Below are positions 7,476-11,303 of a DNA stretch of 11,303 bases, one piece after another. Source of the stretch: RGIG1828 sp045586905 (GTDB lineage: Bacteria > Bacillota > Clostridia > UMGS1810); the NCBI GenBank assembly GCA_045586905.1, contig JAZNBF010000002.1, positions 1 to 11,303 on the forward strand. The letters run 5' to 3'. Made by a program: the position numbers and the translations under genes. The notes under the pieces are model-generated. The model was not told the origin of the DNA. It did no database searches and saw only the letters and a program-made list of their open reading frames with translations. The number at the start of each line of letters is the position of its first letter. Within the stretch, counting starts at the first letter, position 1.

Positions 7476-8669
7476 ATGAATGTTGTTTTTTGTGGTTTTG
7501 GCAATCCTGACAATAGGGGCTGCGAAGCAATTATTCGCACCATATCTTTGATGATAAAAGAATCTTTTCCAAATGCAAAAATTACTGCTTTGTCAAACGA
7601 TTTTAATAATGTTGAAATGCCAAAATTAGATACAATAGATAAATATGATGTTACTTACTATCCTCGCCCTGCGACTTTCAAAGCTTATTTAGTTGCAGCT
7701 TTCAAAAAGCTTTTTGGCTCATCTGTTCTTTTGCAAACTCTCTATAATTACCCTACATATCGCAGAAACAATAATATGGATCTGTGCATCTCCGTTGGTG
7801 GTGATAATTTTTGCTACAATACCAATATCGACCATCTGATTGTCCACCATAAAAATTATAAAGAAAAGGGTGCAACACTTGTTCATTGGGGTTCTTCGTT
7901 TGAAGAAACCCTTATGACAGACACACTGAAAAAGGATCTTTCGCAGTTTAGCCTTATTTTTGCCAGAGAGTCAATTTCATATGATACACTTTGCAATGCG
8001 GGTTTTGAAAAAACTGCCCGACTTATTCCTGACCCTGCTTTCATAATGGAAAAGTCCGATACGCATGGTATGGTAGTTCCCCAAGGTACTATTGGCATAA
8101 ATATAAGCCCTATGGTACAAGGAAAGGAAAGTAAAAAGGGTATAGTTTCTCAAAATACTATAAATCTTATTAATTACATAACGGATGTTCAAAAGAAAAA
8201 TGTTTTTCTTATTCCTCACGTTGTTGACCGTAAAACAGGCGTGGGAGATTATAGTTCTATGAAAGAAATTCTTGCCAAGGTTAATTCTCCTCACATGTGT
8301 ACTCTTGTTGGTTATGGTTATAGTGCTCCCGAATACAAAGACATTATTTCAAAGTGTGAGGTCTTTATAGGTGCTCGCACACATTCTACAATTGCTGCTT
8401 ATTCAACCTGCGTTCCTACGCTTGTTCTTGGTTATTCAGTTAAAGCACTCGGAATAGCAAAAGACCTTTTTGGTACTAATGAAAATTATGTCATTCCCAC
8501 ACAAAGCCTTTCATCTGAAGAAGATTTATTAAACGGTTACAAGTGGGTTTATGAAAACCGTGAAGATATTAAATCACGTCTTTCAGATATTATGCCCGAA
8601 TATATTTCAAAAGCACACTCTGCAGGACAAATGGTACTTGAACTTGTAAAAGGAAAGGAAAACGATTAA
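7476..8669 (+). CDS. Polysaccharide pyruvyl transferase family protein (first of tandem pair)
   Basis: A 397-residue protein of the PS_pyruv_trans family, whose characterised members (CsaB, WcaK/AmsJ-like) transfer pyruvate from phosphoenolpyruvate onto a sugar as a ketal. The N-terminal glycine loop is NPDNRGCEAI (Asn13-Glu17), where many relatives have GDEA. A central SVGGDNFCYN (Gly108-Asn111) follows, then LVHWGSSFEE, FARES and PDPAF. The C-terminal half has GINISPM, LIPHVVD and the conserved GARTHSTIAAYS with Arg301 and His303. Length is typical. AAAGGAGA at 7461-7468 precedes the ATG. The gene begins 2 nt after the family 2 glycosyltransferase and ends 2 nt before its paralogue. It probably decorates the repeat unit in the cytosol, adding negative charge. 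Some family members may not be pyruvyl transferases, so the reaction is inferred from family. Confidence 0.88.
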   Translation: MNVVFCGFGNPDNRGCEAIIRTISLMIKESFPNAKITALSNDFNNVEMPKLDTIDKYDVTYYPRPATFKAYLVAAFKKLFGSSVLLQTLYNYPTYRRNNNMDLCISVGGDNFCYNTNIDHLIVHHKNYKEKGATLVHWGSSFEETLMTDTLKKDLSQFSLIFARESISYDTLCNAGFEKTARLIPDPAFIMEKSDTHGMVVPQGTIGINISPMVQGKESKKGIVSQNTINLINYITDVQKKNVFLIPHVVDRKTGVGDYSSMKEILAKVNSPHMCTLVGYGYSAPEYKDIISKCEVFIGARTHSTIAAYSTCVPTLVLGYSVKALGIAKDLFGTNENYVIPTQSLSSEEDLLNGYKWVYENREDIKSRLSDIMPEYISKAHSAGQMVLELVKGKEND

Positions 8670-8671
8670 TA

Positions 8672-9886
8672 ATGCATAAATTTATTTTATATCCGCATCC
8701 TTCATCTTTAAACAGGGGCTGCGAGGCTATAGCAGTATCAATCGCTGAACTTATTGAAAAAGAAGGAATAAATGCAACAAAGACTCTCTATATGAAATAT
8801 TGCATAGATGATGAAAGAGAAGATATTGGTCTTATAAGTAATCACTATACTTTAAAGCAGGTTTGGTTTCCATCCCTCAAAAGGTATACCCCCGCTTGGT
8901 TTATGTTTAATTTATACAACAGATTAATCTCAAAAAACAAGGCGATAGAAGTGGTATCAAGAAAATACTTGTCCTCTAATTTCGATGATATGAAAAACAC
9001 AGATCTCTTTCTTTCAATAGGTGGAGATAACTATTGTTATGGCGTGCCCACAAACTTTTACGCAGTAAATGATGCAATTTCCAAAATTGGCAAAAAAAGC
9101 ATTTTATTTGGCTGTTCAATTGAGCCTTCTGCCATAGATTCAGTTATGGTTTCTGATTTAAAAAAATACAAAAAGATTGTTGCAAGAGAGTCAATAACCT
9201 ATAATATATTAAAGGGTTATGGTCTTGATAATTTGGAACTCTATCCCGATCCTGCCTTTACGCTTTCTGCTCAAATGCCTGATGATAATACAATTACAGA
9301 AGGAAGGGCAATAACAGAGGGGACAATTGGTATAAATGCAAGTCCTATGATATTAAGATATGCAGCAAATAATGAAACATTGTTTAATGCTTATGTTAAC
9401 CTTATAGAATATATTTTGAAGGAGACAAATTTAACTGTTACACTTATTCCGCATGTTAGTGCCAAAACAACAAATGACAGAGAAGTTCATTCCGATTTAA
9501 AAGAACATTTTAAAGATAATGATAGAGTTATATGCATTGATGATCATAACTGCAAAGAGCAAAAATATTTGATTTCAAAGTGCAGGATGTTTATTGCAGC
9601 AAGAACTCATGCGTCTATTGCGGCATATTCAACATGTGTACCGACTCTTGTTACAGGTTATTCCGTAAAGGCTCTCGGCATAGCTAAAGACCTTTTTGGT
9701 ACTCACGAAAACTATGTCATTCCTGTTCAATCAATTGAAGATGAAGACACTTTGGTAAAAGGATTCAAGTGGCTTTATGAAAATGAGGTTTCCATACGTT
9801 CTCATCTTGAGAGTAAAATGCCGGAATATATCAAAGAGGCAGAAAAATCAGTTTTGGTTATAAAAAAGGTGTTGGAGAATGAGTAA
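8672..9886 (+). CDS. Polysaccharide pyruvyl transferase family protein (second of tandem pair)
   Basis: A 404-residue paralogue of the preceding gene. It carries the same landmarks in the same order: PSSLNRGCEAI (Asn14-Glu18), SIGGDNYCYG (Gly117-Asn120), FGCSIEPSA, VARESITY, YPDPAF, GINASPM, LIPHVSA and AARTHASIAAYS (Arg311, His313). The first 200 residues differ clearly from the upstream protein, while the segment after the RTH motif is almost shared (STCVPTL, GYSVKALGIAKDLFGT, ENYVIP). A purine-rich AGGAAAGGA at 8651-8659 lies 12 nt before the ATG, within the upstream gene. Its last 8 bases overlap the flippase start. A second ketal position, or a different acceptor sugar, would explain keeping two copies; that is inference. 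Confidence 0.88.
   Translation: MHKFILYPHPSSLNRGCEAIAVSIAELIEKEGINATKTLYMKYCIDDEREDIGLISNHYTLKQVWFPSLKRYTPAWFMFNLYNRLISKNKAIEVVSRKYLSSNFDDMKNTDLFLSIGGDNYCYGVPTNFYAVNDAISKIGKKSILFGCSIEPSAIDSVMVSDLKKYKKIVARESITYNILKGYGLDNLELYPDPAFTLSAQMPDDNTITEGRAITEGTIGINASPMILRYAANNETLFNAYVNLIEYILKETNLTVTLIPHVSAKTTNDREVHSDLKEHFKDNDRVICIDDHNCKEQKYLISKCRMFIAARTHASIAAYSTCVPTLVTGYSVKALGIAKDLFGTHENYVIPVQSIEDEDTLVKGFKWLYENEVSIRSHLESKMPEYIKEAEKSVLVIKKVLENE
9866..9870 (+). promoter_or_regulatory. Ribosome binding site for the flippase gene
   Basis: AAGGT inside the end of the second pyruvyl transferase gene leaves a normal distance to the ATG at 9879. A better-looking GGAG at 9874-9877 is only 1 nt from that ATG and so too close to serve it. 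Confidence 0.5.
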
Positions 9887-11303
9887 AATCAATCAGCTTA
9901 AAGCGGGAAGTATGATGTCATATTTTCAGATTATGGCCGGTTTGGTCATATCACTAATATATACTCCGGTCATGCTTCGAATGCTTGGTCAGGCAGAATA
10001 TGGTGTATACAGCATAGCTGCAGGTGCGATTTCATATCTTACCATTCTTAACTTTGGGTTTGGGAGCAGCTACATAAGGTTTTATTCCCGCGACAAAGCA
10101 GAAGGCATAGACACAGCTTCTACCAACGGTTTGTTTTTGTCTGTGTTTGTTGTGCTAGGTCTGGTGTGTCTTGTTGCAGGATTTATTGTAACCTTTTTTG
10201 CAGACCTGGTGTTTGACAAGGGTCTTACTCCCGAAGAGGTTATAACTCTTAAAAGGATTATGGTGATTCTCACAGTCAGCACTTCTGCAACACTTGCTTC
10301 CACAGTTTTTGCATCTATTATCACCGCTCATGAAAAATTTATTTTTCAAAAAGGTATTAACATCCTCAAAACTTTATTGAGTCCATTTGTTACATGGATT
10401 CTCTTGTTATTGGGTTTTCGTTCGGTGGCTATGGCTCTCGTAACAGCAAGCATTACTGTTTTAGTTGATTTATTTAATATTGTGTATTGCCTTGTTGTCT
10501 TAAAAGTTAGATTCAGCTTTTCTTCTCTGGATTTTAAAAAGCTTAAAGAAGTCGGCGCTTTTTCAGCATTTATTGCTCTCAACTCTGTAATTGATCAGAT
10601 TAACTGGCATGTAGATAAGCTAATCCTGGGAAGATACTGTGGTAGCGTTGTTACAGCTGTATATAGTCTTTCCTCGTACATAAATACTTTGTATTCGCAG
10701 GTTTCGACTTCTATCTCAACGGTATTTATACCTCGTGTCAACCGTCTTGTTGCAAATGGTGCTTCATCCGATCAATTGACAGGGCTTTTTTCCCGCATTG
10801 GCAGATATCAGCTCATGATACTTCTGCCCATTGTGCTCGGATTTATATTTTTAGGTCAGGCTTTTGTAAGCATATGGGCACCTGCAGGCTATGAAGATGT
10901 TTATGTGATAGGGCTTCTTCTCATCATACCTGCCACAATACCGTATATGCAAAATATAGGCATATCCATTCAGACTGCCATGGCAAAGCATAAAGCCAGA
11001 GCTGTTGTATACACTGTCATGGCATTTGTCAATTTAATTATAAGCATTCCTCTGGCAAAAGCATTTGGTGGCATAGGCAGTGCTCTTGGTACTGCAATTT
11101 CACTTATCCTTGGTAATGGCATATTTATGAATATTTATTATCATAAAATAATTGGTCTTAATATTATTTGTTACTGGAAAAGTATGATTTCTTTTTTACC
11201 AACAATTATTATATCTTCAATATGTGGATTTCTGATTAACCAATTCGCTGTGGTAAATAACTATTTTCAATTGTTTGTATACATAATTATTTTTGTGATC
11301 ATA
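9879..11303 (+). CDS. Wzx-type oligosaccharide flippase (MOP superfamily), 3' partial
   Basis: An open frame of 475 codons running off the window end without a stop. Translation gives MSKINQLKAGSMMSYFQIMA, then ISLIYTPVMLRMLGQAEYGV, the characteristic N-terminal helices of polysaccharide-type MOP exporters. Alternating hydrophobic segments follow along the whole length, with FGFGSSYIRFYSR, the mid-protein NWHVDKLILGRYCG, VSTSISTVFIPRVNRLV and AFGGIGSALGTAISLILGN typical of the family. Such proteins move undecaprenyl-linked repeat units from the inner to the outer face of the membrane. Usual length is about 480-520 residues, so only a short C-terminal piece is missing. The ATG overlaps the upstream stop (8 bases), suggesting coupled translation. 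A later in-frame ATG at 9912 would remove conserved residues and is less likely. Its partner is presumably the Wzy protein at 5216-6613. Confidence 0.92.
   Translation, partial: MSKINQLKAGSMMSYFQIMAGLVISLIYTPVMLRMLGQAEYGVYSIAAGAISYLTILNFGFGSSYIRFYSRDKAEGIDTASTNGLFLSVFVVLGLVCLVAGFIVTFFADLVFDKGLTPEEVITLKRIMVILTVSTSATLASTVFASIITAHEKFIFQKGINILKTLLSPFVTWILLLLGFRSVAMALVTASITVLVDLFNIVYCLVVLKVRFSFSSLDFKKLKEVGAFSAFIALNSVIDQINWHVDKLILGRYCGSVVTAVYSLSSYINTLYSQVSTSISTVFIPRVNRLVANGASSDQLTGLFSRIGRYQLMILLPIVLGFIFLGQAFVSIWAPAGYEDVYVIGLLLIIPATIPYMQNIGISIQTAMAKHKARAVVYTVMAFVNLIISIPLAKAFGGIGSALGTAISLILGNGIFMNIYYHKIIGLNIICYWKSMISFLPTIIISSICGFLINQFAVVNNYFQLFVYIIIFVII

Noticed and set aside
10082..10582. Three antisense open frames on the - strand
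   Set aside because: They lie opposite the long, clearly coding flippase frame, resemble no family I recognise and have no support as genes.

Overview
The window is an AT-rich stretch of a polysaccharide (capsule or exopolysaccharide) biosynthesis locus. Genes are packed head to tail on the + strand, with intergenic gaps of 2-15 nt and two short overlaps. Strong AGGAGG-type ribosome binding sites, AT-rich codons and many lysine and asparagine residues suggest a low-GC Bacillota, most likely a member of the Clostridia; the species cannot be named from the sequence. No RNA gene, mobile element, CRISPR array, internal promoter or terminator was seen, and no gene-free stretch exceeds 20 bases.

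Layout. Positions 1-939: a family 4 glycosyltransferase whose 5' end lies outside the window and whose frame is broken by an in-frame TAA at 145-147. 943-2418: an asparagine-synthetase-like protein with a recognisable PP-loop but no N-terminal catalytic cysteine. 2423-3283: a YdjC/ChbG-type carbohydrate deacetylase. 3296-4477: a second family 4 glycosyltransferase. 4493-5203: a DxD glycosyltransferase of the Gly_transf_sug (GT32-like) type. 5216-6613: a membrane polymerase of the Wzy/O-antigen ligase type. 6595-7473: a family 2 glycosyltransferase. 7476-8669 and 8672-9886: two tandem paralogues of the polysaccharide pyruvyl transferase family. 9879 to the window end: a Wzx-type flippase with no stop codon in the window.

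Together these read as a Wzx/Wzy-dependent pathway. Cytosolic glycosyltransferases build a lipid-linked repeat unit, the deacetylase, the pyruvyl transferases and possibly the AsnB-like enzyme decorate it, the flippase moves it across the membrane and the Wzy protein polymerises it. The initiating phosphoglycosyl transferase, the chain-length and tyrosine-kinase regulators and the sugar-nucleotide genes are not here and would be expected outside the window.

The least ordinary points are the nonsense codon in the first glycosyltransferase, the cysteine-less AsnB-like protein placed directly before a deacetylase, and the adjacent pyruvyl-transferase pair with a nearly shared C-terminal block. 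A truly new system is not demonstrated. The AsnB-like/deacetylase pair is the best candidate for unusual glycan chemistry.
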